NCBI GenBank assembly: GCA_019186945.1
Contig: JABAQJ010000001.1
Span: forward strand, 186,001 to 250,000
Origin: Gemmatimonadaceae bacterium
GTDB lineage: Bacteria; Gemmatimonadota; Gemmatimonadetes; Gemmatimonadales; Gemmatimonadaceae
Direction: 5' to 3'
Length of the DNA stretch: 64,000 bases
Shown: one piece after another, positions 8,833-17,880 of the stretch
Layout of the letters: the number at the start of each line of letters is the position of its first letter
Numbering within the stretch: the stretch's first letter is position 1
Notes under the pieces: generated by a model
What the model was told of the DNA's origin: nothing
The model's input: only the letters and a program-made list of their open reading frames with translations
Database searches by the model: none
Translations under genes and position numbers: made by a program

Positions 8833-9687
8833 ATGTACAAACGCCTCACGCAGTGGTCCATCCTTGCTTTGACGGCGCTCGCGCCGTTAGGCGTTCAGGC
8901 GCAGCGAATCATTACTCCTGGTAGCGGTATCTGGTCCGGGAGCACGCGTGGATCGAACGGGACGGTGGCGATCACCGGCATGAATCCCCGCAGCGGGAAC
9001 GGCTCGCTCGAGTTGACGACGAGCGGCAACCCGAACGACTGGGCGTTTTTCAACCTGTTTTCCGGAGATCCGGCGACGACACAGGGATGGGGAAAGCTCT
9101 CCGAGATCTCGCACCTTCAGTTCGACTGGTGGCGATCGAGCGATTCGAATGGCGGAGACCCGGTGTGGGAGGCGCAGTCGCCGGTATTGCGGCTCTACGT
9201 TCGAAGCGGCGATCCAGCGAATCCGGTCTTTTCCGAGATCGTATGGGAGCGGTGGTACAACCTGACGTCGCCCACCCCTCGGGATCAGTGGATCACGGAG
9301 GACGTGACCAACCAGATGTTCTGGCGATATGTGAGCGGCGCCGGGTACACGATCGACGACTGCTCGAATCCGCCGGACATCACGCCTGGCATTCCACTAA
9401 AGACAGAGACACCGCAGGACTGGGGGAATGGCCAGAATTGCTATTTGCCGATGGATGCGGTTGTGTACGGTATCGGTGTCGGAGTGGGGAGCAGTTGGCC
9501 GCTTCCGTATCATGCGTTCATCGACAACGTGCAGCTTTCGTTTAACGGTCGCGAAGTCGTGAACGACAATTTCGAGTTCGATCCGTTGGTCGCGCCGGAG
9601 CCGGCTACGCTTGCGCTCCTGGCAACGGGACTGGCGGGACTGGGTGGTGGAGCGGCAGCGCGTCGCCGTCGTCGCTCGAAGATCTGA
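8833..9687 (+). CDS. PEP-CTERM exoprotein
   Basis: Secreted protein with an N-terminal signal peptide (cleavage likely after GVQAQ) and a classical PEP-CTERM sorting tail: PEPATLALLATGLAGLGGG followed by an Arg cluster. Such proteins are cleaved by an exosortase (EpsH/XrtA type), which is not in this window, and are exported in association with exopolysaccharide. The body of about 230 residues is rich in Trp, Asn, Gly and Ser and looks like an all-beta, jelly-roll-type domain; I do not recognise its family. ATG at 8833 starts just before the signal peptide; a TTG at 8824 would add three residues. Its place directly after a polysaccharide synthase operon fits the known linkage of PEP-CTERM proteins with extracellular polymer. 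Confidence 0.88.
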   Translation: MYKRLTQWSILALTALAPLGVQAQRIITPGSGIWSGSTRGSNGTVAITGMNPRSGNGSLELTTSGNPNDWAFFNLFSGDPATTQGWGKLSEISHLQFDWWRSSDSNGGDPVWEAQSPVLRLYVRSGDPANPVFSEIVWERWYNLTSPTPRDQWITEDVTNQMFWRYVSGAGYTIDDCSNPPDITPGIPLKTETPQDWGNGQNCYLPMDAVVYGIGVGVGSSWPLPYHAFIDNVQLSFNGREVVNDNFEFDPLVAPEPATLALLATGLAGLGGGAAARRRRRSKI

Positions 9688-9770
9688 ACGACACCTGCTC
9701 ACGGGAGGGGCAGTGGCGGGGCTGGGCGTTGCGCTTGGCCCCGCGTGTGTTTCCACAGTGACCGTTAGGC

Positions 9771-9814
9771 AAAAAAAGACGCGGCGCCAGGATCCCCGGA
9801 GACCGTGGCGCCGC
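9771..9814 (-). terminator. intrinsic terminator of the serine hydrolase gene
   Basis: Read on the minus strand, a nine-base-pair GC stem (GCGGCGCCA with TGGCGCCGC, 9781-9789 and 9806-9814, 16-base loop) is followed after three bases by seven uridines (A7 at 9771-9777 on the plus strand). This is a textbook rho-independent terminator about 60 bases downstream of the serine hydrolase stop codon. It lies in the gap where the PEP-CTERM gene and the minus-strand gene converge. Confidence 0.85.
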
Positions 9815-9876
9815 AGCGATGTACAATCCGCCTGCCGTAATTGTACGAACATCCGCGCGATTGCGCGAGGCCGGCG

Positions 9877-10998
9877 TCAACGATCGCCTGGAGTAAAGAT
9901 GGACGTCGCGATCGTCTCGACGATGTCCCACGGCGCCGAGTCCGTGCGATTCGTAAGCACGACGATCGACAGCCCGTCGTCGGGAAACAGCTGGATCGAG
10001 TTCGTGAAACCGCGAGTCTCGCCATGATGGCGTAAGCGGCGGTGTCCCCGGAATACATCGACGAACCATCCAAAGGCATACTCGCTCGCAGTTCCATCGG
10101 CCAGCACGAAGGGTGTCGTCTGTCGTGCAAAGGTCGCGCTATCGAGCACGGTGTGATGCCGCAGGGCGCGTATCCAGCGCGCCATGTCCGATGTCGACGA
10201 GTAGACGCCGCCATCGCCGAGAGTCGCAGAAGTGTTGCTCTGATCGGTGCGCGTGACCGAATCGTCGATCACGGTGTGGCCAAACGCCCGCCGCTCGACG
10301 GTTGAGACGCCATCTTCGAAGGCGATCGTCGCTGTCAGCGATGCGGGACGGAACACGCGCTCCAGAAGGAAGTCTGCGAGACGCATTGCAGAGGCATGTT
10401 CGACGATCTGGCCAAGGAGCACGTATCCGGAGTTGCTGTAGCGATACCGGCTCCCCGGAGCGAAGTAAGTGCTCTCAGTGCGTGTCGTAAGCAGCTTCAA
10501 CACATCGGCATCCCGGACCTGGTACGTCTGCGTGTCTGGGACGAAGTCCTCGTAGTCCCAGACCCCCGAAGTGTGGGAGAGCAGATGCCGGACGCGGATA
10601 GCTCGGCCGTAGGCAGGGAACGCCGGCAGGATGTCGGTGAGCGGCGTCTCCAGAGTGAGCTTCCCGTCGCCGACGAGGAGGAGGATCGCGGTAGCCACGA
10701 ACTGCTTCGAGAGCGAGGCGAGTCGGAAGTTTGACTCCGGCGTCGCCGGTATGCCGGCGGCTACGTCCGCCAGCCCATACGCCTTCTGGATTGCGATGCT
10801 GTCTCCCTGCATGACGAGGATACTGGCACCGGGTTTCCCTGGCTCCGCGAACGGCGCGAACAGCGAATCGATTGTCACCGGCAGAGTATCCCGTGGAATC
10901 GTGGGCTGCTCACACGAGGCGCCAGCAAAGAGACAGGCGACGACGGCGACGACAGGCCGGCAGCACGCGTGGATTGAAGAGCGGTGGGCGATGGGCAT
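9877..10998 (-). CDS. beta-lactamase-family (class C-like) serine hydrolase
   Basis: 373 residues. Secreted or lipid-anchored: basic N-terminus, hydrophobic core, then FAGASCEQP as a possible lipobox. The penicilloyl-hydrolase fold is marked by the nucleophile motif SLSK (about residues 94-97), YSN (about 185) and HHGETRGF as the HxG motif near residue 335. Members are esterases, D-amino peptidases or beta-lactamase-like enzymes, and sequence alone does not settle the substrate. It is a stand-alone gene with its own intrinsic terminator at 9771-9814. Only 14 bases separate it from the large membrane-protein gene upstream, so the two may be co-transcribed. Confidence 0.87.
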   Translation of the reverse strand: MPIAHRSSIHACCRPVVAVVACLFAGASCEQPTIPRDTLPVTIDSLFAPFAEPGKPGASILVMQGDSIAIQKAYGLADVAAGIPATPESNFRLASLSKQFVATAILLLVGDGKLTLETPLTDILPAFPAYGRAIRVRHLLSHTSGVWDYEDFVPDTQTYQVRDADVLKLLTTRTESTYFAPGSRYRYSNSGYVLLGQIVEHASAMRLADFLLERVFRPASLTATIAFEDGVSTVERRAFGHTVIDDSVTRTDQSNTSATLGDGGVYSSTSDMARWIRALRHHTVLDSATFARQTTPFVLADGTASEYAFGWFVDVFRGHRRLRHHGETRGFTNSIQLFPDDGLSIVVLTNRTDSAPWDIVETIATSIFTPGDR

Positions 10999-11012
10999 GC
11001 GTGCCGCGTTTT

Positions 11013-14000
11013 CTAGAAGGTGGGGATGGCCCGGAGTGTGGGCTCGATCCAGGAAAACAGGAATGAGCGGACTTCGGGGAATGTCGTACTGAGGTACGCG
11101 AGCAGCGGCACGATGGCGAACAGCCCGAGGTTCAGGGCGAAAGTCGTATCCCAGGAGACCTTGCCCGGTTCTGTGCCAGCGACCACGCTGAGCAAGTCGT
11201 TGCGGTTCATCTGCGTCACGACGGTAAGGATCGTCCCTGTGGCAGTAAGAAGTATGGCCACGACCGCGAACTTGAGCACGCCTTCGGGTTGCAGGGGATA
11301 CGAAGACGAGATGACCACAATAGAAATCAGGGCGGCCAGGAGCAGCAGCGCCAACCAGCGAAAGTTGCGGAGGGTCGAGTGGACGAAGATCAGGGCTTCC
11401 GTTGCGAGGTATTCCTCGAGGAACGACTGTGCACGGTTGCCGGTTGACGATGGTGGAGCACCGGGGGTACGCGGGTCAGGCCAGAGTTTGCGGAGCGCGA
11501 CGAAGACGTTGTTGACGGCCGATGTGCGCTGCATCTGCGAGAGTCGCGTCGCTGTCGGCGCGGATGCCTTGACGTCGAGCTCCGATACGGTGGGAAGGAG
11601 CGGTTCGAGCTCGATCAGGGTCGTCAGCTGCGTCGGCGGCACGGCCGTCGGTCCGCTGGCGACGCGCAGTTCCATGATCGCGGCCTGGGCGCGGCGCAGC
11701 ATCTCGCTGGCGACAGCGGCGATCTTCGGCGCGCTGGGAACACCGATCAGTCCGATTCTCGAGAGCGCGCGGGCGCGTTTCGGAAGGCGTCGCACGGCGT
11801 CCAGTGTCGGCGTTTCAGCGAGCGTGTCGAGCGCCAGCTCGACGGCTTTCCAGGCGAGAAAGAGCCGCGCGATACCCCACGATGTCGTCGTCACGAGAGA
11901 GAACAAGCCCAGCCAGAGCACCCAGTCGGCCGGCGTAGCGCCAAGGACGGGAGGAAGCACCAGAGAGTCCGGCACGGTCGCCCTTCGCGCAACGATCAGG
12001 GTGCCGAAGGCGAGGAGCGCTGCAGCGAGGATGAGGACGCGGCGGTCCGGAATGAGCCAGAGCAGCGCCTTACGAGCCTCGTTGACGGCGAGGATGGCAT
12101 CTTCGTCGTCACCGCGCAGTTCGAGCTGGCGCGAGCCCGCAATCTGCAGCAGTGCCACTTCGTAGGGCGATCGGCTCGTCCACGCCGTACGGACCTGAAA
12201 CAGCTGCCAACCGCTCCACAGCGCGAACCCGGTGCCGAGGAGCATCACCGCCGGCAGCAGCGACACACCGCTCCACGGATGAAGCGTCCGATAACTGAAG
12301 AACGCAAAAGCCTGCGGGTTGTCTCTCAGCTCCAGGATGGCGACGCACAACAGGAGCGAGAAGTACACGTAGCCGATCGCCACCAGGCCAATCAGGAGAT
12401 GTCCGACGTGGTTGTTTCGCGGTTCCTTGTCGGCTGACGACGCGCTCTGCGGCGCCGGGTCATCCGCCTTCACGGATTCCCGGTGCGAGCGTGGAACGAG
12501 GAGGAGACGAAAGTGACCCCAGTTCCCGGCTGAGAGTCGCCAGCATCCGAATCCCGCGATGAGGATTCCGAGGCCGAGCACGAGGACGACGAGGAGCTGA
12601 GCCCCAGTGGCGAGGGCGAGAAGCAGGATGGGCGGCACGAACGCGCATTGAACGGCGCAGGCAAAGACGCCGCTGAAGAGCCGTTGGTCGTCCGTGAGAG
12701 ATTCCGGCGACGGCGTCGCGCTCGCATAGGTGGCGCTGTTCCGGTCGAGCACTTCCTCCGGGTTCGTGTGGAGCAGGCGATCGCGCAGGCGCTCGAATCG
12801 ATCCGGCCGGAGACTCGCCCAGGACAGGGCCGTGACCAGGACGAGGCTGAGCCAGGCTACTACTTGCCAGATGCCTGCGTCGCGGACGGGAGGGGCGGCA
12901 ATCCGCGACGTGTCGGCAGCCGCAACGTTCCGCTGCGGATGCGAGCCGTCACGTGGCGACGGTCCCGCCAGGCGAAGCGGGTATGGTGCGTCGCGTCCGA
13001 TGATAGTGAGCCAAAGCGGCGGCCTTCCTGCGGCGGCCTCCGTCTCGCGGAACGGCATGCGGTACTCGAGCTGCGAGCGCGACGTCGACAGCAGGGATAC
13101 GAGCGCGTTGTAGCCGCCCAGGCTGGCGTCATTCGGGAACGCGAGCAGTTCCAACGGGCGATCGTGCGCGCGGTCGTACGCCGCGTCTGCTCGCGGAGAC
13201 CACCACTGGTTATCGAGAAGCAGCGGGTAGGTCGAGACGATGTACATTCCGTCCAGATACTGCGAGAACTCCGGGCGGATGAAGAGCAGGTGGCTTTCGA
13301 GCGTGAACAGCTGCATGCTGCGGAGTCGCCGTTTGATCTCCCTCGCCAGCGTCAGCTTGTCGCGGATGTCCGTCGCCTGGATGATGACCGCCCGGGTACC
13401 CCGATCCTCGAGCACGCGAAAGATCTGGCTCATGACCAGGTCGAGCGTCGGGACTGTGAGATCCGACGTCACGGGAGGCGATTCACGCCGGGATCGTTCG
13501 TCCAGCGAAAGGCGTGTGCGTGGCGACGTCGACAGACCGGGAAGGTCGGGCGTCTGGTCGTTCGGCGAGCGTGTCCGCTCGAACTCGCTGCGAAGGCTTG
13601 CGATGTTGAGAGGGAACGGGATGCGCAGGATCCCGCTTGCGGTTGCTGCAGTTGCAGCCGCCGGTGGGGATCCTGCGCCAGCCCTCGGCGAATCGGCAGG
13701 CGACCGGCGAGCGGCGATCGAAGACCGGGCATTGCGATAGTTGCTCATGACTGTACCGCCGGAGTCGATGCGGCCTGGCGAGACTTGCGGGGCGCCATAC
13801 TGCGTGGACGATTCCGACAGGAGTGCGACGTCCCGCTCCTCAATCCCCAGGTCGTGCAGGACGTCGCGAAGGGCAATCAGCATGGCGTCGTCCGTGTGCA
13901 CCGTGGAGGAGTAGCGGATTCGATGTGTCACGACGGAGTCGACCTCGGATGAGGAGGTACGAACGCGGACAGCGACTCGCGAGGAATCCGTGAGCACCGC

Positions 14001-14798
14001 GTGGTTGGAACTGGCGGTAGCCGACCCGCTGATCACCCGTGCGGTGCGAGCAGGGGAGCCGTTCGTCAGCACCTCGTCCAGTGCGAGTCGCAGCGACAGC
14101 GCTGACCCGCTGAACACGGGTCCGGCCACGAGCAGTTCCGCCAATCGCAGCGGATCGGCGACAAACACCGAATCGCCGACGATCGTATTTCGCTCCGACA
14201 CGGCTGCCCGGAAGGCATTCTTCTGGATGCCGGTGGTCGGAGTCTCGAACGCGAGGTAGAGCAACCAGAGCCGATGGGGAGATTGATTGGGGTTCGACTG
14301 CCTGAACAGGATTACGCCAGGGAAGTACTCGTCGGCCGCGACACGCTCGTAGGCGCCGCTCGGAACCTTGACGGCGATGCTGTCGTCGCGAGCGGGAATC
14401 CAGTGTCGATCGGGCACGTAGCCGGCGGCGGCGAAGGCGCGGCGAAAGGATTCGAGATACGCGTCATAGAACCAGTCCTGGTGCGAGTCGTACGGATCGG
14501 GGATTGTCGCTATTACCGCGTTGACCTCGTATGCGCGCGACTTCCACCCGGCCTGCTGATTCCAGGACGTGCCGAAGAAGTCGGCGAGGAGGCGCTGTCC
14601 GCGATCGAATGCCTGAATTGCCTCCGTGGGGGTGTTTACCCTCGCCAGCTCCTGCGCCACCGGTCTGGGCGCAGCCGGCACCGAACCCGTTGGCGCCGAG
14701 GAGGCCGTGGGCGACACGCGAAAGGCGATGGCCAGCAACGCGACCAGCGCACCCATGCCCGTCAGCCCAAACGCGAGTGGCCTCCGATCATCCGCCAT
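11013..14798 (-). CDS. 1261-residue orphan membrane protein with large extracytoplasmic region
   Basis: I do not recognise the full architecture. An N-terminal helix (about 10-28) is followed by some 600 residues probably outside the inner membrane. From about residue 650 there are roughly nine or ten hydrophobic segments with soluble loops between. The outer part includes a stretch near residues 470-560 (AVIIQATDIRDKL, LFTLESHLLFIRPEF, YIVSTYPLLLDNQWW) that resembles the substrate-binding fold of receptor-type periplasmic proteins. Just before it lies a Ser/Pro/Ala-rich linker. There is no catalytic signature, kinase or GGDEF domain. It could be a sensor or part of a transport or envelope complex. 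The serine hydrolase gene follows closely downstream. Confidence 0.7.
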   Translation of the reverse strand: MADDRRPLAFGLTGMGALVALLAIAFRVSPTASSAPTGSVPAAPRPVAQELARVNTPTEAIQAFDRGQRLLADFFGTSWNQQAGWKSRAYEVNAVIATIPDPYDSHQDWFYDAYLESFRRAFAAAGYVPDRHWIPARDDSIAVKVPSGAYERVAADEYFPGVILFRQSNPNQSPHRLWLLYLAFETPTTGIQKNAFRAAVSERNTIVGDSVFVADPLRLAELLVAGPVFSGSALSLRLALDEVLTNGSPARTARVISGSATASSNHAVLTDSSRVAVRVRTSSSEVDSVVTHRIRYSSTVHTDDAMLIALRDVLHDLGIEERDVALLSESSTQYGAPQVSPGRIDSGGTVMSNYRNARSSIAARRSPADSPRAGAGSPPAAATAATASGILRIPFPLNIASLRSEFERTRSPNDQTPDLPGLSTSPRTRLSLDERSRRESPPVTSDLTVPTLDLVMSQIFRVLEDRGTRAVIIQATDIRDKLTLAREIKRRLRSMQLFTLESHLLFIRPEFSQYLDGMYIVSTYPLLLDNQWWSPRADAAYDRAHDRPLELLAFPNDASLGGYNALVSLLSTSRSQLEYRMPFRETEAAAGRPPLWLTIIGRDAPYPLRLAGPSPRDGSHPQRNVAAADTSRIAAPPVRDAGIWQVVAWLSLVLVTALSWASLRPDRFERLRDRLLHTNPEEVLDRNSATYASATPSPESLTDDQRLFSGVFACAVQCAFVPPILLLALATGAQLLVVLVLGLGILIAGFGCWRLSAGNWGHFRLLLVPRSHRESVKADDPAPQSASSADKEPRNNHVGHLLIGLVAIGYVYFSLLLCVAILELRDNPQAFAFFSYRTLHPWSGVSLLPAVMLLGTGFALWSGWQLFQVRTAWTSRSPYEVALLQIAGSRQLELRGDDEDAILAVNEARKALLWLIPDRRVLILAAALLAFGTLIVARRATVPDSLVLPPVLGATPADWVLWLGLFSLVTTTSWGIARLFLAWKAVELALDTLAETPTLDAVRRLPKRARALSRIGLIGVPSAPKIAAVASEMLRRAQAAIMELRVASGPTAVPPTQLTTLIELEPLLPTVSELDVKASAPTATRLSQMQRTSAVNNVFVALRKLWPDPRTPGAPPSSTGNRAQSFLEEYLATEALIFVHSTLRNFRWLALLLLAALISIVVISSSYPLQPEGVLKFAVVAILLTATGTILTVVTQMNRNDLLSVVAGTEPGKVSWDTTFALNLGLFAIVPLLAYLSTTFPEVRSFLFSWIEPTLRAIPTF

Positions 14799-14921
14799 GC
14801 GACATCCTCAGGGGCAGGTATGACGGACCCCAGCGCGAACGGCGCCGGGGCGAAACCGTCAAGCACGGCTGCAATTCTGGCGCGCGTGCGGGCGGATGTA
14901 CACTCGCGCAACTCCGAGCCG

Positions 14922-16205
14922 CTACATCCTGGTGCGCGGACCGTCGAGTTCGTCGATGGTTCTCGTCGATGCGGGACGTTCCTTCTGCAGGCGTGCGGCC
15001 ACCAGCTCCGCCTGCTTCATGACACGCAGGACGTTTTCTCCAGCAACCTTGCGGAGGTCGGAGTCGGACCAGCCGCGTCGCGAGAGTTCGGCGAGGAGCA
15101 CGGGGAAGGTAGAGACGTCCTGGAGTCCAAGCGGCAGGTCGTTGCCGGTACCGTCGAAGTCGGATCCGAGGCCGACGTGATCGACGCCGGCGACCGTACG
15201 GATGTGTTCGATATGGTCGGCGACATCCCTGACCGAGGCCTTGGGCTCCGGATGCTGGTTCGTCCACTCGCTCCATGCCCGCGCTCCTGCGGCGCTGTCG
15301 TCGCGAAAGCGCCGCCTGATGTCATCGGCGGCCCGATCCGCCTGGCTTCGATAAGTAGCAACAGCCTGCGATACGAAGCTGGGGACAAATGCCACCATGA
15401 CGACGCCGCCATTTTTTGGCAGGCGGGCGAGGATCGAGTCCGGCACGTTGCGCGGCACATCGGTCAATGCCCTGGCAGAGGAGTGCGAGAAGATGACCGG
15501 TGCTTCCGCAGCGTCCAGTGCGTCGCTCATGGTTGCCGGGGAAACGTGCGACAGATCGACCAGCATCCCCAAACGGCTCATCTCGCGGACGACTTCCTTG
15601 CCGAAGCGCGTGAGGCCGCCGTGTCTTGCCGAATCGAGTGCCGCATCAGCCCAGTCGAGCGTGACGTTGTGGGTGAGCGTCATGTAGCGGGCACCAAGGG
15701 CATAGTAGGCGCGAAGTGCCCCCAGCGAGTTCTCAATAGCATGTCCGCCCTCCATGCCAAGGAGCGAGCCGATCTTGCCCGCGGCCTTGGCGCGCCGTAC
15801 GTCGGCGGCCGTAAGAGCCGGCTGGAATACGTCAGGGTACTTCGCGAAGATGCGCTTGGCGATGTCGATTTGTTCGAGCTGCAAACGGGCAAACCCGGAG
15901 TCTCTGACCTCTCCCGGCACGTACACGGACCAGAATTGGCCACCAACCATGCCTTTCCTCAGGCGCGCGACGTCCGTATTCCCTTCGGCATGCTTTCGCA
16001 GGTCATAGGCGTCGACGTCCCGAGGTGCGGCCTTGAAGTCGTTGCGGATGTACCACGGGAGGTCGTTGTGTCCGTCGATGAGGGGTGTCGTGCGTAGAAT
16101 GCGAAGAACCCTGGCCATGTCCGCATCCTGCGCCGGCAGTGCGACGGCGGCGAGGAGGATGGACACCGCCAGGGCGAACCGATGGAGACTTCGAGAGAGT
16201 GGCAT
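14922..16205 (-). CDS. membrane dipeptidase (peptidase M19, renal dipeptidase family)
   Basis: Zinc enzyme that hydrolyses dipeptides, including some with D-residues. I set the start at ATG 16205, which gives a signal peptide (MPLSRSLHRFALAV onwards, cleaved near ALPAQ) and 427 residues. The open frame continues upstream to 16322 but has no leader-like sequence there. Motifs: the metal-binding DGHNDLPW, the bridging Glu in LLGMEGGHAIE, the His ligands in TLTHN and DLSHVS, and the active-site GSDFDG. Expected to act in the periplasm or outside the cell. It fits with the other secreted peptidases of this window as part of peptide scavenging. Confidence 0.93.
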   Translation of the reverse strand: MPLSRSLHRFALAVSILLAAVALPAQDADMARVLRILRTTPLIDGHNDLPWYIRNDFKAAPRDVDAYDLRKHAEGNTDVARLRKGMVGGQFWSVYVPGEVRDSGFARLQLEQIDIAKRIFAKYPDVFQPALTAADVRRAKAAGKIGSLLGMEGGHAIENSLGALRAYYALGARYMTLTHNVTLDWADAALDSARHGGLTRFGKEVVREMSRLGMLVDLSHVSPATMSDALDAAEAPVIFSHSSARALTDVPRNVPDSILARLPKNGGVVMVAFVPSFVSQAVATYRSQADRAADDIRRRFRDDSAAGARAWSEWTNQHPEPKASVRDVADHIEHIRTVAGVDHVGLGSDFDGTGNDLPLGLQDVSTFPVLLAELSRRGWSDSDLRKVAGENVLRVMKQAELVAARLQKERPASTRTIDELDGPRTRM

Positions 16206-16242
16206 AGGCGTCGGTGTCGACCGGAGAGTTGCGCGCAGGAAC

Positions 16243-16734
16243 CTAACGTGAGGTAACAAGCCGGATCGCGACGGGGAAGGCGCTGACCGAATAGTTCGTC
16301 GCTTCCAGGCTTGCTGAAACAAAGTACCGGCCGGGCGCGAGTTTCGCCGCCGGGTCTGGCGGATACAGGCTCTGGCCGCCGGTCCACAGGTACGTCCTCA
16401 CGATGCTGTCCCGGGCCGGGAGCGTCATCAGCGACGCGAGCCTGGTGCAACTGTGCGTCCCGGCGGCCGGCAGCACGACCACGCCTCGCGTGTCCCTGAT
16501 GAACAGCCGTTCCTGGCACTGAGTGGCGAAAGAAAGACGCACGGCGAAGTCGAGCGTGTTCTTTACGATGACCTTGAGCGTGTCGACCTCGCCGGCCACA
16601 AGGACCGAGTCGCTAACCCTGATGCGGAGCTCGATCGGAGGAGCTGCGATCACGGGTACGACCGGGCTCTGCTGACAAGCGACAGCAGACGTCAGCGTGA
16701 CGAGCGTTGCCGCAGTAGTGAAGCGCGTTCGCAT
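16243..16734 (-). CDS. lipoprotein with BsuPI-like (intracellular proteinase inhibitor) domain
   Basis: 163 residues from ATG 16734. A signal peptide ends in SAVAC, a plausible lipobox, so it is probably a lipoprotein. The remaining roughly 140 residues form an Ig-like all-beta domain: VKNTLDFAVRLSF, then a buried aromatic strand, then a closing LAPGRYFVSASLEA. That pattern (N-[D]-hydrophobic-F, later PG-Y-x-V) is characteristic of the BsuPI family. Inhibitor activity should not be assumed, since many members only share the fold. A frame-compatible ATG twelve codons upstream (16770) lacks a leader. It lies between the dipeptidase and the reductase, all on the minus strand. Confidence 0.6.
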   Translation of the reverse strand: MRTRFTTAATLVTLTSAVACQQSPVVPVIAAPPIELRIRVSDSVLVAGEVDTLKVIVKNTLDFAVRLSFATQCQERLFIRDTRGVVVLPAAGTHSCTRLASLMTLPARDSIVRTYLWTGGQSLYPPDPAAKLAPGRYFVSASLEATNYSVSAFPVAIRLVTSR

Positions 16735-16831
16735 GGCTCCATAGTACGTGGCCCGTGGGAGGCACAACACCCTGGTCGCGGCAGTCGATTGAACGTCGCC
16801 GTGCGCCTGTGCCGGAGGGGTTCGCGCCGAA

Positions 16832-17878
16832 TCATTCAGACGCTGCGTTCAGGTTGTATCGCATGATTGCGGCGTGTTTCCCGCCCTTTAGACGCTCGAG
16901 ATCGTAGACATCCCCTGACGGTCCGTCTGCCATGGCGAAGACACGCTCCAACAGGGCCCGGTCATTATCCGTGAGCGCGATCGAAAGGGTTCGCAGCGTT
17001 TCATCCAGGTGCGATGTGTCACGAGCGCCGACGATCGCCGCCGCCACCCCGGGCCGGTCCAGTACCCAGCGTATGGCGATCGCACCGCTCGTCACGCCAT
17101 GAGCGGTCGCAACGTCGTGCATGACATCGAGCAACTGCTGATATCGCTCCCATCCGCCGAACTCGTCGAGGATGAGCTTGTATTTCGTGAGCGATCGATT
17201 TTCCATCGGATCGTGGGGCTCTGGCCCAAGACGCCATGTATCCGACAGGAAACCTCCGGCGAGGCTCCCGTAGGCCAGCATCCGGATTCCCGCGCTCGCG
17301 CACAGCCTCGTCATGACGCCTGCCGGCCGGCGGTCGAGCAGCGAGTACTGCAACTGATGCGTCACGACCGGGACGCCAGCGGCAACGATGCGCTCGAGCT
17401 GGGGTGCGTTGAAGTTGGTAACACCGATATCCTGAACTATCCCGAGGACACGCAGTTCGGTGAGGTACTCGGCGGCGCGCACGACGCCCGGAATCTCGTA
17501 GTCCCACCAGTGCAGCTGCACGAGGTGGAGCGTGTCGAGCCCCAGTCGGCGGCGGGAGCGGTCCACGATTCGGCGTACTTCGGTGGCGTTCAGCGTGGGG
17601 AGTCCGTCGAGATCCGGGACGCACTTGGTATGTACGCGAATGGCGTCTGCCCGCGACGGATACACGTACCGCCACTCGCGGAGGAAAGCGCCGATCAGCG
17701 TTTCGACGCCCGTGTAGATGTCGGCACAATCGAAGGCGGTGATGCCGTGTTCGGCGAACGCGAACATGTCCCGGACAGCGGCGCGACGGTCCACGGGACC
17801 ATGACCGCCTGCCAGTTGCCAACCTCCCTTGACGATGCGCGGGAGGCAGGCACCACTGGCGAGCCGCTCGCACTCCAT
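16832..17878 (-). CDS. aldo/keto reductase
   Basis: NADPH-dependent oxidoreductase of the TIM-barrel AKR superfamily, 348 residues from ATG 17878. The catalytic tetrad is readable: Asp and Tyr in FDCADIYTG, Lys in RVHTKCVPD and His in LVQLHWWDY. The NADP-binding end is IVGARDTSHLDETL. The natural substrate cannot be told. The start lies two bases after the stop of the TIGR04076 gene, so the two are translationally coupled. The reading frame extends back to 18094 through that gene, but the extension is only overlap. Confidence 0.88.
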   Translation of the reverse strand: MECERLASGACLPRIVKGGWQLAGGHGPVDRRAAVRDMFAFAEHGITAFDCADIYTGVETLIGAFLREWRYVYPSRADAIRVHTKCVPDLDGLPTLNATEVRRIVDRSRRRLGLDTLHLVQLHWWDYEIPGVVRAAEYLTELRVLGIVQDIGVTNFNAPQLERIVAAGVPVVTHQLQYSLLDRRPAGVMTRLCASAGIRMLAYGSLAGGFLSDTWRLGPEPHDPMENRSLTKYKLILDEFGGWERYQQLLDVMHDVATAHGVTSGAIAIRWVLDRPGVAAAIVGARDTSHLDETLRTLSIALTDNDRALLERVFAMADGPSGDVYDLERLKGGKHAAIMRYNLNAASE

Positions 17879-17880
17879 AC

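Noticed and set aside
11020-12165. Long plus-strand open frames antisense to the giant membrane protein
   Set aside because: They mirror the minus-strand coding pattern of a high-GC gene and show Arg/Ser-rich nonsense composition.
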